Of a stretch of 5,649 bases of DNA, positions 1 to 5,649 are shown piece after piece. A program made the translations under genes and the position numbers. The first letter of the stretch is position 1, and every line of letters starts with the position of its first letter. The notes under the pieces are model-generated. The model was given only the letters and a program-made list of their open reading frames with translations, had not been told where the DNA came from and searched no databases. Origin of the DNA: Methanobacteriota archaeon (lineage in GTDB: Archaea; Thermoplasmatota; Thermoplasmata; RBG-16-68-12); NCBI GenBank assembly GCA_005878665.1, contig VBLR01000054.1, positions 1 to 5,649 of the forward strand, written 5' to 3'.

Positions 1-176
1 CCGAGGCGAAGAAGCATCTCGCGGAAGGCCAGTTCCCGCCCGGCAGCATGGGACCGAAGATGGAGGCCGTGGTCGATTTCCTCGAGCACGGCGGGCAACA
101 CGCGGTCATCACGGACCTCGAGCATCTGGCCGCCGCGGTGGCCGGCAAAGCCGGCACGCAGATCGGCCGGGCGTGA
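1..176 (+). CDS. arcC: Carbamate kinase, C-terminal fragment (5' end outside window)
   Basis: Carbamate kinase interconverts carbamoyl phosphate plus ADP with ATP, ammonia and CO2 in the cytoplasm. It often works at the end of arginine deiminase or related nitrogen catabolism. Only the last 57 codons are present, read from base 3 to the TGA at 174-176. The fragment contains FPPGSMGPKMEAVVDFLEHGG, then AVITDLEH, and ends GKAGTQIGRA. This matches the family's C-terminal pattern (PGSM.PK.EAA..F, then a strand reading AVIT or AIIG, then a GKAGT.I tail), so the true C-terminus seems intact. The substrate-binding N-terminal part lies to the left and cannot be judged. The stop codon lies inside a hairpin (173-201). 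The next gene starts 43 bases downstream on the same strand, so cotranscription is possible but not shown. A related amino-acid-kinase family member is the only realistic alternative; the GSMGPK and GKAGT blocks favour carbamate kinase. Confidence 0.88.
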   Translation, partial: EAKKHLAEGQFPPGSMGPKMEAVVDFLEHGGQHAVITDLEHLAAAVAGKAGTQIGRA

Positions 177-201
177 GCGCGGAAGGGTTTTCCCCGCTCA
201 C
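173..201 (+). other. Imperfect hairpin over the arcC stop codon
   Basis: Seen directly: GTGAGCG (173-179) pairs with CGCTCAC (195-201). After one C-C mismatch (180/194), GGAA (181-184) pairs with TTCC (190-193) around a five-base loop, GGGTT. That gives 11 pairs out of 12 possible, with the first stem base just before the arcC TGA. No long T-run follows, so it does not look like a bacterial intrinsic terminator, and archaeal terminators usually depend on T-tracts rather than stems. It could be an RNA processing or stability element, or a weak terminator between arcC and the methyltransferase gene. The structure is clear; the function is inference. Confidence 0.5.
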
Positions 202-219
202 GACGTTCGCGGCGCGCCG

Positions 220-993
220 ATGGCGAAGGTCCCGAAGCGGTGGTACGAGGACTTCTTCGGGTCCGACTATCTGGTCCGGTACGTCCACCCGGAGACCCCA
301 GCCCAGGTCGAGGCGATCGACAAGATCCTCCACCTGCGAAAAGGCGGACGCATCCTCGATGTCGCGTGCGGCGCGGGCCGCCATACGATCGAGCTCGCGA
401 AGCGCGGGTATCGGGTGACGGGCTTCGACCTCTCGCCGGCACTCCTCGCGGAGGCGCGCAAGGCGGCGCGCACGGCTGGGCTCAAGCCGACCTTCGTCCA
501 GGGGGACATGCGCCGCCTGCCGTACCGCAACGCCTTCGACGCGGCGATCTCGATGTTCACGTCGTTCGGTTATTTTGATCGGCCGGCGGAGGACCGCGAA
601 GTCTTGCGGGGGATCGCCCGGGCGCTGCGCCCCCGAGGAAAATTCCTGATGGAACTGTTCAACCGCGACAGCCTCGTGGCGCGGTTGCCGTCGCAGAGCT
701 GGCAGGCGCGGGACGATGGGACCGTCGTCCTCGAGGATGCATCGTTCGACCTGCTCCGGGGTCGGTTCGAGACGCGCCAGGTGATCATCGATCGGAAAGG
801 GACGCGGGAATTCACCGCGTCCGTCCGTGCGTACACCCTCGCGGAGCTCAAGGAGATGCTCGACGCCGCCGGCCTGTTCGTGCATCGCGTGCTCGGCGGC
901 CTCGACTTGTCGCCCTACACGTCGCGCTCGTGGCGGATGGTCTTGTATGCGGTCAAGGGCCTGGAGCCGGAAGGCATTCGCACGGTCTGGTAG
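220..993 (+). CDS. Class I SAM-dependent methyltransferase
   Basis: A 257-residue cytoplasmic methyltransferase of the Rossmann-like class I fold. Motif I is ILDVACGAGRHT (residues 45-56), the SAM-binding glycine loop. The acidic end of strand 2 is GFD (D70), which should contact the ribose hydroxyls. GDMRRLPY (from G95) fits the adenine-contact motif II, and FDAAISMFTSFGYF (about 106-119) is the motif IV region. The N-terminal WYEDFFGSDYL resembles a common opening in uncharacterised methyltransferases of this family, which supports the ATG at 220; no in-frame ATG or GTG was found in the 43-base gap upstream. No Shine-Dalgarno motif precedes it, so the message could be leaderless or the gene read through from arcC. 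The substrate cannot be deduced: the C-terminal third (about 150-257) has no recognised diagnostic motif, and small molecule, lipid or protein targets are all open. It ends 52 bases before the DRG GTPase gene. Confidence 0.88.
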   Translation: MAKVPKRWYEDFFGSDYLVRYVHPETPAQVEAIDKILHLRKGGRILDVACGAGRHTIELAKRGYRVTGFDLSPALLAEARKAARTAGLKPTFVQGDMRRLPYRNAFDAAISMFTSFGYFDRPAEDREVLRGIARALRPRGKFLMELFNRDSLVARLPSQSWQARDDGTVVLEDASFDLLRGRFETRQVIIDRKGTREFTASVRAYTLAELKEMLDAAGLFVHRVLGGLDLSPYTSRSWRMVLYAVKGLEPEGIRTVW

Positions 994-1000
994 CGGAACT

Positions 1001-1018
1001 CAGGAAGGAATCTTTTTG
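1001..1018 (+). promoter_or_regulatory. Possible BRE/TATA-like element, or T-tract terminator, before the DRG gene
   Basis: The 52-base gap between the methyltransferase stop and the DRG start contains a purine run (AGGAAGGAA, 1002-1010) followed by TCTTTTTG (1011-1018). This is an AT-rich island in a GC-rich sequence. It lies about 28-35 bases upstream of the ATG at 1046, roughly where an archaeal BRE plus TATA box would sit for a leaderless transcript, and no ribosome binding site is visible before that ATG. The match to a TATA box is poor, because there is no alternating T/A core. The five T residues could equally act as a weak archaeal terminator for the methyltransferase gene. Confidence 0.25.
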
Positions 1019-1045
1019 CTCTCCGCTTGATTGGGCCTTTGTCAA

Positions 1046-2149
1046 ATGGCGATCGACGAACAGATCAAGGCGGTCGAAGACGAGATCCAGAAGACGCCGT
1101 ACAACAAGGCGACGCAACATCACATCGGGCGGCTGAAGGCGAAGCTCGCGCGGCTCAAGGACGAACAGGAGACGCGGCGCCTCAAGTCGGGCGGCGGTGG
1201 ACCGAGTTACGCGGTCAGGAAGAGCGGGAACGCGACGGTCGGCCTCGTCGGCTTCCCGAGCGTCGGCAAGTCGACCCTCCTGAATCAGATCACGGACGCG
1301 ACGAGCGCGGTCGCGGCGTACGACTTCACGACCCTCGACGTGATCCCCGGCCTCATGGAGCACCGCGGGGCGAAGATCCAGGTGCTCGACATGCCAGGCC
1401 TGATCCGGGGTGCCTCGAAGGGCCGCGGCCGCGGGAAGGAGGTCCTGTCCGTCGCCCGGGCATGCGATCTGATCCTCCTGATGATCGACGTCTTCGAGAC
1501 CCACGTCGACGTCCTCGCGGACGAACTGCATCTCGCGGGGATCCGCCTGAACGAGCGACCCGCGGACGTCACCCTGACGAAGGCGAACCGCGGCGGCCTC
1601 ACCGTGAACCCGACGGTCAAGCTGACGAAACTCGATGCGGAGATGGTCGCGGACATCTGCCGGGAGTGGGGCTATCTGAACGGCACCGTCGTCGTGAGGC
1701 AGGACATCACGGAAGACCAACTCATCGACGTCCTCGCGGGGAACCGCGTCTTCCTGAGGGCGTTCGTCGTCGTGAACAAGATCGACCTCGTCTCCTCGGA
1801 CTACGTGAAGCAGCTCCAGGCCAAGCTTCCCGGATGGAAGCTCGTGCCGATCTCCGCGGAGAAAGGCGTCGGCCTCACGCGCCTGAAGGACGAGATCTAC
1901 TCGACCCTCCGATTCATGCGCGTCTTCCTCAAGCCGCAGGGGAAGGAGGCGGATATGGCGGATCCCATGATCGTGAAGCAGGATTCGGACGTCGGCATGG
2001 TGTGCGACGCGATCCACCGCGATTGGCGGAAGCGATTCCGATACGCGAACGTGTGGGGGCCGTCCGCGCAGTTCCCCGGTCAGAAGGTCGGCCTCGATCA
2101 TCCGCTCAAAGATTCCGACGTCCTCACGATCGTGTTGCGAAAAGGGTGA
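1046..2149 (+). CDS. drg: DRG-family GTP-binding protein with TGS domain
   Basis: A 367-residue translation-associated GTPase of the Obg/DRG superfamily. Eukaryotic DRG proteins bind translating ribosomes with a DFRP partner; archaeal DRGs are presumed to act in ribosome function too. Residues 1-45 form the charged helical N-terminal region, with the family pattern TPYNKAT..H.GRLKAKLA.LK. G1 is GFPSVGKST (69-77), G2 is FTT (94-96), G3 is DMPG (115-118), G4 is NKID (244-247) and G5 is SAE (270-272). GASKGRGRGKEVLSVAR (122-138) is a DRG hallmark. An S5D2L-like insert lies at about 150-235, and a TGS domain fills about 290-367, ending in FRYANVWGPS, KVGLDHPLKDSDVLTIV. All nucleotide-binding motifs are intact and the length is normal. 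An in-frame TTG at 1031 would add five residues; I prefer the ATG at 1046 because it aligns with the family start. The next gene begins four bases after the stop, so the two are probably cotranscribed. Confidence 0.96.
   Translation: MAIDEQIKAVEDEIQKTPYNKATQHHIGRLKAKLARLKDEQETRRLKSGGGGPSYAVRKSGNATVGLVGFPSVGKSTLLNQITDATSAVAAYDFTTLDVIPGLMEHRGAKIQVLDMPGLIRGASKGRGRGKEVLSVARACDLILLMIDVFETHVDVLADELHLAGIRLNERPADVTLTKANRGGLTVNPTVKLTKLDAEMVADICREWGYLNGTVVVRQDITEDQLIDVLAGNRVFLRAFVVVNKIDLVSSDYVKQLQAKLPGWKLVPISAEKGVGLTRLKDEIYSTLRFMRVFLKPQGKEADMADPMIVKQDSDVGMVCDAIHRDWRKRFRYANVWGPSAQFPGQKVGLDHPLKDSDVLTIVLRKG
2145..2149 (+). promoter_or_regulatory. Ribosome binding site GGTGA over the DRG stop codon
   Basis: GGTGA, complementary to the UCACC at the 3' end of archaeal 16S rRNA, ends exactly with the DRG stop codon TGA (2147-2149). 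It lies four bases before the GTG at 2154. It decides the start of the dehydrogenase gene and suggests that ribosomes terminating on DRG can reinitiate there. Confidence 0.55.
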
Positions 2150-2153
2150 CGGG

Positions 2154-3170
2154 GTGCGGGCCTTCGTCACCGGAGGCACGGGACTCATCGGTCGCCCGCT
2201 CGTGGACCTCCTCCTGGCGGACGGCTGGGAGGTCTCTGTCCTCACGCGGAATCCGTCCCGGGCGAAGGACCTCGAGGCGCGCGGGGCGCGCATCGTCCCG
2301 GGAGATGTGACGCATCCTCCGCTCGACCCGGCGATGTCCCGCGCCGATGTCGTGTTCCATGTCGCCGGCTTGTACGAGATCGCCTTTCGCGACCCGGGCC
2401 GAATCCACGAAGTGAACGTCACCGGGACCGCGAACGTCTTCGCCGCGGCCCGGAGGGAGAACGTCGGGCGGATCGTGTTCACAGGCACCGCCGGCGTCTT
2501 CGCCCCGACGCCACGGAATCGGCCCGCGACGGAATCCTCGGCCGTGCAGACGGCCCTCGATGACCCGTACGTGACCTCGAAGGTCGAGGCCCATGAGGTC
2601 GCGGTGGCCGAGATGACTGCGGGCCTCCCGCTCACGATCGTGCTGCCGGCGGCGGTGTTCGGACCGGGAGACACGGGCGCGCTCGGCCGGACCCTCGCCC
2701 TCCTTGCCCGGGGACGGCTGCCGAGGCTCCCGCGCGGATTCGGGACCAACACATGGACTCACGCGGCGGACATCGCGCAAGGCCACATACTTGCGGCGAC
2801 CCGCGGGCGAGCGGGCGAACTCTATCTCCTCGGAGACCGCGTCCTGTCGGTCGCTGACTTCTATGCGAAGGCGGCGGAGGCCGCGGGCGTCGATCCCCCC
2901 GAAGTGAACGTGCCGATGGGCCTCGCCCGTTTCGTGGCCTGGTTCTCCGAGCTGCGCGCGCGCTTCGCGGGGCGGACGCCGCTCCTCTCCCGGGCGGCAC
3001 TCGCGATGGGCTCCCTGGACATCGTCGTGGACGCGTCGAAGGCGCGAACGGCGCTCGGGTGGAGCCCGAGACCGTTGGAGGATCGACTTCGCGAGACAAT
3101 GGCTTGGTACGTCGAAATATACCGGGTCCGCGGCGCCCCTCTGCCTGTCAAGGACCTTCAACGCCGCTGA
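2154..3170 (+). CDS. NAD(P)-dependent epimerase/dehydratase, extended SDR family
   Basis: A 338-residue extended short-chain dehydrogenase/reductase, related to sugar-nucleotide epimerases, dihydroflavonol-4-reductase-like and HpnA-like proteins. The dinucleotide-binding loop is TGGTGLIG (6-13). GDVT (50-53) carries the adenine-contact aspartate, and VFHVAGLYE (67-75) and NVTGTANV (88-95) follow the family pattern. The catalytic YxxxK is YVTSK (Y139, K143). The usual catalytic serine position lies in FTGTAGVFAP (about 109-118), where threonines stand in. PAAVFGPGD (165-173) and WTHAADIAQG (201-210) are standard extended-SDR landmarks, and LGWSPRPLEDRLRET (from 321) is the usual C-terminal segment. 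Arg32 after strand 2 (VLTRNPSRA) hints at NADP preference, an inference only. The GTG start is chosen because it follows a GGTGA ribosome binding site and places the Rossmann loop at residue 6. The substrate is unknown; probable cotranscription with DRG does not indicate one. It converges with the membrane-protein gene on the other strand. Confidence 0.9.
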   Translation: MRAFVTGGTGLIGRPLVDLLLADGWEVSVLTRNPSRAKDLEARGARIVPGDVTHPPLDPAMSRADVVFHVAGLYEIAFRDPGRIHEVNVTGTANVFAAARRENVGRIVFTGTAGVFAPTPRNRPATESSAVQTALDDPYVTSKVEAHEVAVAEMTAGLPLTIVLPAAVFGPGDTGALGRTLALLARGRLPRLPRGFGTNTWTHAADIAQGHILAATRGRAGELYLLGDRVLSVADFYAKAAEAAGVDPPEVNVPMGLARFVAWFSELRARFAGRTPLLSRAALAMGSLDIVVDASKARTALGWSPRPLEDRLRETMAWYVEIYRVRGAPLPVKDLQRR

Positions 3171-3182
3171 AGCGGCTCTTCA
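3163..3182. terminator. Overlapping inverted repeats at the convergent gene ends
   Basis: GCCGC (3163-3167), loop TGAA, GCGGC (3172-3176) makes a five-pair stem with a tetraloop. It overlaps a second repeat, TGAAGcggctCTTCA (3168-3182), whose outer triplets are the two stop codons: TGA for the + strand gene and, on the other strand, TGA for the minus-strand gene. The structures are mutually exclusive. A bidirectional transcription end or transcript-stabilising hairpin is plausible given the convergent layout, but no T-tract supports true intrinsic termination. Part of the symmetry follows from two TGA codons facing each other. Confidence 0.3.
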
Positions 3183-3527
3183 GGCTCGCGAGGTGTGGAG
3201 CTTCACGACCGCGCCCGTCACGGCGAGCGCCGTCCCGAAGAATGTGATCGAGGCCTTCCAATAATAATCTGCCACGAGGAGGCCGTAGCCGCTGAAGAAG
3301 AACAACGGAGGGAAGCCGAGGGCACCGAGGGCGGCGAACCAGACCACCGCCCCTGCGAGGAGTCGCCCCTCCTTTCGCCTCCCGAATGCGTAGGCACCGA
3401 GTAACAGGACCAACGCGAACGACGGCACGCCGAGTAGCAGGGAAAGGGTTGCGATCGATCCGACGATCCCGAGGATTGCCCCCGCGCAGATCAGCGTCCC
3501 CGCGAGTCGATCCGGATCGACCGTCAC
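3180..3527 (-). CDS. Small four-helix membrane protein, function unknown
   Basis: A 115-residue hydrophobic protein I do not recognise. Four probable membrane segments lie at about 8-28 (LAGTLICAGAILGIVGSIATL), 29-48, 56-78 (GAVVWFAALGALGFPPLFFF at its core) and 92-110. The basic loop GRRKEGR (49-55) between helices 2 and 3, together with the basic tail KLHTSRA, predicts both termini on the cytoplasmic side by the positive-inside rule. An aromatic patch, GYGLLVADYYWK (80-91), precedes the last helix. There are no catalytic motifs, and a single cysteine lies in helix 1. The GTG start is chosen because a GAGGT ribosome binding site lies seven bases upstream and because the gene starts only 10 bases after the valS stop, so it is almost certainly cotranscribed with valS. 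An integral membrane role is well supported by composition; everything beyond that is open. Confidence 0.75.
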   Translation of the reverse strand: MTVDPDRLAGTLICAGAILGIVGSIATLSLLLGVPSFALVLLLGAYAFGRRKEGRLLAGAVVWFAALGALGFPPLFFFSGYGLLVADYYWKASITFFGTALAVTGAVVKLHTSRA

Positions 3528-3534
3528 GATCCCG

Positions 3535-3539
3535 ACCTC
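3535..3539 (-). promoter_or_regulatory. Ribosome binding site GAGGT overlapping the valS stop
   Basis: On the minus strand the sequence reads TGAGGTCGGGATCGTG. GAGGT begins inside the valS stop codon (TGA) and is followed by seven bases and then the GTG at 3527. This fixes the start of the membrane-protein gene and supports translational coupling to valS. Confidence 0.6.
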
Positions 3540-5649
3540 ATGCGAGGCGGTGCATCCTCTTCAGGTCCCCTTCGAACGGCCTCAGGCCTGGCGGGATCTC
3601 GACGCCGGGGAGTTCGACGTTGAGCGACAGTCCTTGGTCCCGTTTCCGCTTCCAGACGTCCGCGTTGAAGGCGAGGAGGTCGTTCGTGAAGTCCGCTCGC
3701 GAGGCCGGGATGCCGTCGCGCGGCACGGGGAAACGCTCCGCGTGCACGCTCCCGTTGTACACGGACCGCCAAATCTTGTCGCTCGAGAAGGGCGTGACGG
3801 GCGCGAGGAGGCGGAGGAGATCCCGGAGACACGCGTGGAGCGTCCATCGCGCGCCGGTGTCGCCCTCGTACGCGCGGCCCTTCACCATCTCGACGTAGTG
3901 CGGCGCGAAGAGGTTCCAGAGGAAGTCCCGACACCGGTTCGCCGGGAGGAACAGGTTCAGGTCCTCATACGCCCCGCGGCACGATTCGACGAGCCGATTG
4001 ATCTCCGCGAGGATCCATTCGTCGGACGGCTGGAGCTTGCCGGCCTCGGGTTCATCGAACGACGAGATGAAGCGTGCGACGTTCCAGAGCTTCGTGACGA
4101 ACTTCGCCGCGCCGCCGATCTTGGCCTCGTTGATTCGGAAGTCGTCTCCCGGGTTCGTCTCGCCTGCCACGAAGAGCCGGATCGCGTCGGCGCCGTGCTG
4201 CTTGAGCAGCGGCCAGGGGTCGATGATGTTGCCAAGCGTGCGGTGCATCGCGCGTCCGCGGGCATCGAGGCCGAGGCCATGGATGAACACCCGGTGGAAC
4301 GGCTTCGACCTCCGTACGAGGTACGACTTGAGCATCGTGTAATAGAGCCACGTCCGGACGATCTCGCGGCCCTGCGGCCGAAGCGACAGGGGAAAGTTCG
4401 CCGCAAAGAAGTCCGGGTCGGTGCGGTAGCGAGTGAGGAAGAGGTTCGAGACGCTCGAATCCATCCAGGTGTCGAACACGCGCTCCTCGCCGACGAACTC
4501 TTTGGAATTGCACTGCGGGCACTTCGCGAACGGCGCCGGATCCTTCCACGGCCGGTAGTACTTCCCCGGAGGCGGCGCGAGCGTCTCGCCGCATTTCTTG
4601 CAATACCACAGCGGGATCTCCGTGTGGTAGTACCGCAACCGGGAGATCGGCCAGTCGATCGTCAGGCTATCGATCCAGTCGAGGACGAGCTGTCGGTGCC
4701 GCGTCGGCCGGAACTCCATCTCCTGCGCGAGCCGCCGGAGGTCGTCACGGAATTCGAGCTGCTTCAGGTACCACGCGTCCGAGGAGAGGAATTCGATCGG
4801 GTTCAGGGTGCGCGAGCAGATCGGCGTCTTGTGCTGGATCGGCTCCAGCTTCTCGAGGAAGCCGCCGGCTCGGAGCGCTTCGATCGCCTTCTCGCGGGCG
4901 GGCCCGACCTTCAGTCCTTTGAGCGCCCCGGTGAGTTCCGTCATCTTGCCGTGCTCGTCGATCGCCTTCACCGGCTCGAGTCGGAGTTCGCGGAACAATT
5001 GGAGGTCCACCATGTCGCCGTACGAGCAGATCATCGCGGCCCCGCTCCCGAACTCCGGCTTCGCGGCGGAGTGCGCGAGGATTGGGACCTCGTGTCCGTA
5101 AACAGGAACGCGCGCCTTCTTGCCGGGGAGGTCCGCGAACCGTGCATCGTCGGGATGGACGATCACCGCGCGACAGGCGACGAGCAGCTCCGGCCGCGTC
5201 GTCGCGATCCGGATCTCCCCTTTCGGCGCGAGTGGGAATTTCATCCAGACGAGATTCGAAGGCCGCTCCTCGTAATCGATGTCGGCCTCCGCGAGTGGTG
5301 TCTCGCAGACGGGACACCAGAACGTCGGCCGTTCGCCGCGATAGAAGAGTCCTTTCGGCCAGAGCTCGAGGAAGATCGCCTGGCTGAAGGCTCGGTACTC
5401 GTCGGAGTCCGTGTAGTACGTGTGCTCGAAGTCCGCCGACATGCCGACGCGGACCGCGAGCTCGAGCAGGCCGTTGCCGATCGCCTCGATCTCCTTTCGG
5501 CACTCCTGGATGAACGCCTCGCGGTCCCAACGGTGGAGCGCCTTGCCCGTCTTCTGCTCGACCGTGCGCTCGATGTTGATTCCGTTCCGGTCGAGGCCGA
5601 ACGGGAAGAGCACGGCGCGTCCGAGCATGCGCTGCGCCCGGGCGATCAT
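3538..5649 (-). CDS. valS: Valyl-tRNA synthetase, archaeal type, N-terminus outside window
   Basis: ValRS charges tRNA-Val and edits mischarged threonine. Here 703 residues are visible; the first roughly 100 residues, including the HIGH motif, lie beyond the right edge, so the methionine at the edge is internal. FPFGLDRNGINIERTVE (15-31) is the Rossmann segment after HIGH. The editing domain spans about 130-260, with IATTRPELL (148-156) and FGSGAAMICSYGD (210-222). DWPISRLRYYHTEIPLWYC (332-350) and DTWMDSS (393-399) separate ValRS from IleRS and LeuRS. Probable zinc cysteines are C112/C115 and C350/C353 with C377/C380. The helical anticodon-binding domain is about 545-690, including APHYVEMVKGRAYEG (602-616). 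No bacterial-type C-terminal coiled-coil arm is present. The oddity is the KMSKS loop, which reads AMHRT (467-471), followed by a normal LGNIIDP. The frame is open throughout, so this is not an obvious pseudogene. A small membrane-protein gene follows 10 bases downstream. Confidence 0.95.
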   Translation of the reverse strand: MIARAQRMLGRAVLFPFGLDRNGINIERTVEQKTGKALHRWDREAFIQECRKEIEAIGNGLLELAVRVGMSADFEHTYYTDSDEYRAFSQAIFLELWPKGLFYRGERPTFWCPVCETPLAEADIDYEERPSNLVWMKFPLAPKGEIRIATTRPELLVACRAVIVHPDDARFADLPGKKARVPVYGHEVPILAHSAAKPEFGSGAAMICSYGDMVDLQLFRELRLEPVKAIDEHGKMTELTGALKGLKVGPAREKAIEALRAGGFLEKLEPIQHKTPICSRTLNPIEFLSSDAWYLKQLEFRDDLRRLAQEMEFRPTRHRQLVLDWIDSLTIDWPISRLRYYHTEIPLWYCKKCGETLAPPPGKYYRPWKDPAPFAKCPQCNSKEFVGEERVFDTWMDSSVSNLFLTRYRTDPDFFAANFPLSLRPQGREIVRTWLYYTMLKSYLVRRSKPFHRVFIHGLGLDARGRAMHRTLGNIIDPWPLLKQHGADAIRLFVAGETNPGDDFRINEAKIGGAAKFVTKLWNVARFISSFDEPEAGKLQPSDEWILAEINRLVESCRGAYEDLNLFLPANRCRDFLWNLFAPHYVEMVKGRAYEGDTGARWTLHACLRDLLRLLAPVTPFSSDKIWRSVYNGSVHAERFPVPRDGIPASRADFTNDLLAFNADVWKRKRDQGLSLNVELPGVEIPPGLRPFEGDLKRMHRLA

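Noticed and set aside
210..219. Ten-base perfect palindrome CGGCGCGCCG just before the methyltransferase start
   Set aside because: Short GC-only palindromes are expected by chance at this base composition; there is no second copy or neighbouring operator-like site.
1031..1048. TTG at 1031 as the DRG start
   Set aside because: It would add only MGLCQ, has no ribosome binding site, and the family N-terminus aligns with the ATG at 1046.
1027..2310. A 427-codon + strand open frame overlapping the DRG gene
   Set aside because: The translation is low-complexity (Arg, Gly, Pro, Asp repeats) and out of frame with a protein carrying all five G motifs; it is a by-product of high GC.
953..2752. A 599-codon open frame on the minus strand, antisense to the DRG and dehydrogenase genes
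   Set aside because: It lies opposite two clearly homologous proteins. Its translation is rich in Arg, Asp, Val and Pro with no recognisable domain, as expected for the complement of GC-biased codons.
2124..3161. A 345-codon minus-strand open frame antisense to the dehydrogenase
   Set aside because: It has no domain signature and arginine-rich shadow composition; the + strand frame has intact Rossmann and YxxxK motifs.
4745..5530. A second minus-strand open frame of 261 codons within valS
   Set aside because: It is nested in another frame of valS, and its Arg/Gly/Pro-rich translation is typical of a frame-shifted shadow.
1..5649. Search for a defence island, mobile element, CRISPR array, tRNA or rRNA
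   Set aside because: No repeat-spacer pattern, transposase motifs, terminal repeats, or tRNA- or rRNA-like segments were seen; all coding space is taken by ordinary chromosomal genes.

Overview
The window is a high-GC (clearly above 60% by eye), gene-dense stretch that looks archaeal. The strongest evidence is a DRG-family GTPase with a C-terminal TGS domain, a family confined to archaea and eukaryotes, and a valyl-tRNA synthetase of archaeal type (DTWMDSS and TEIPLWYCKKCG blocks, no bacterial C-terminal coiled-coil arm). Internal operon genes have GGTGA- or GAGGT-type ribosome binding sites over the preceding stop codon, whereas the genes after larger gaps have no visible Shine-Dalgarno motif and could be leaderless. 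That mixture is common in archaea. A GC-rich member of the Thermoplasmatota is my guess, but nothing here fixes the lineage.

Layout, left to right. (1) The last 57 codons of a carbamate kinase (arcC) enter from the left edge. (2) A long imperfect hairpin covers its stop codon. (3) A class I SAM-dependent methyltransferase follows on the + strand. (4) After a 52-base gap holding the only T-run between the + strand genes comes the DRG-type GTPase. (5) Four bases later starts an NAD(P)-dependent extended short-chain dehydrogenase/epimerase, almost certainly cotranscribed and perhaps translationally coupled. (6) The + strand genes end at 3170 and meet the end of a minus-strand pair: a 115-residue four-helix membrane protein of unknown function, preceded by valS, which runs off the right edge without its N-terminus. 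Only 9 bases separate the two convergent stop codons, and both lie in overlapping inverted repeats. No stretch over 300 bases lacks a gene.

The genes do not form one obvious pathway. Two act in translation or ribosome biology (DRG GTPase, ValRS); the rest are metabolic or unknown. I see no defence system, mobile element, CRISPR array, tRNA or rRNA. The most notable anomaly is that the KMSKS signature of the ValRS reads AMHRT, losing both lysines in an otherwise well-conserved enzyme.
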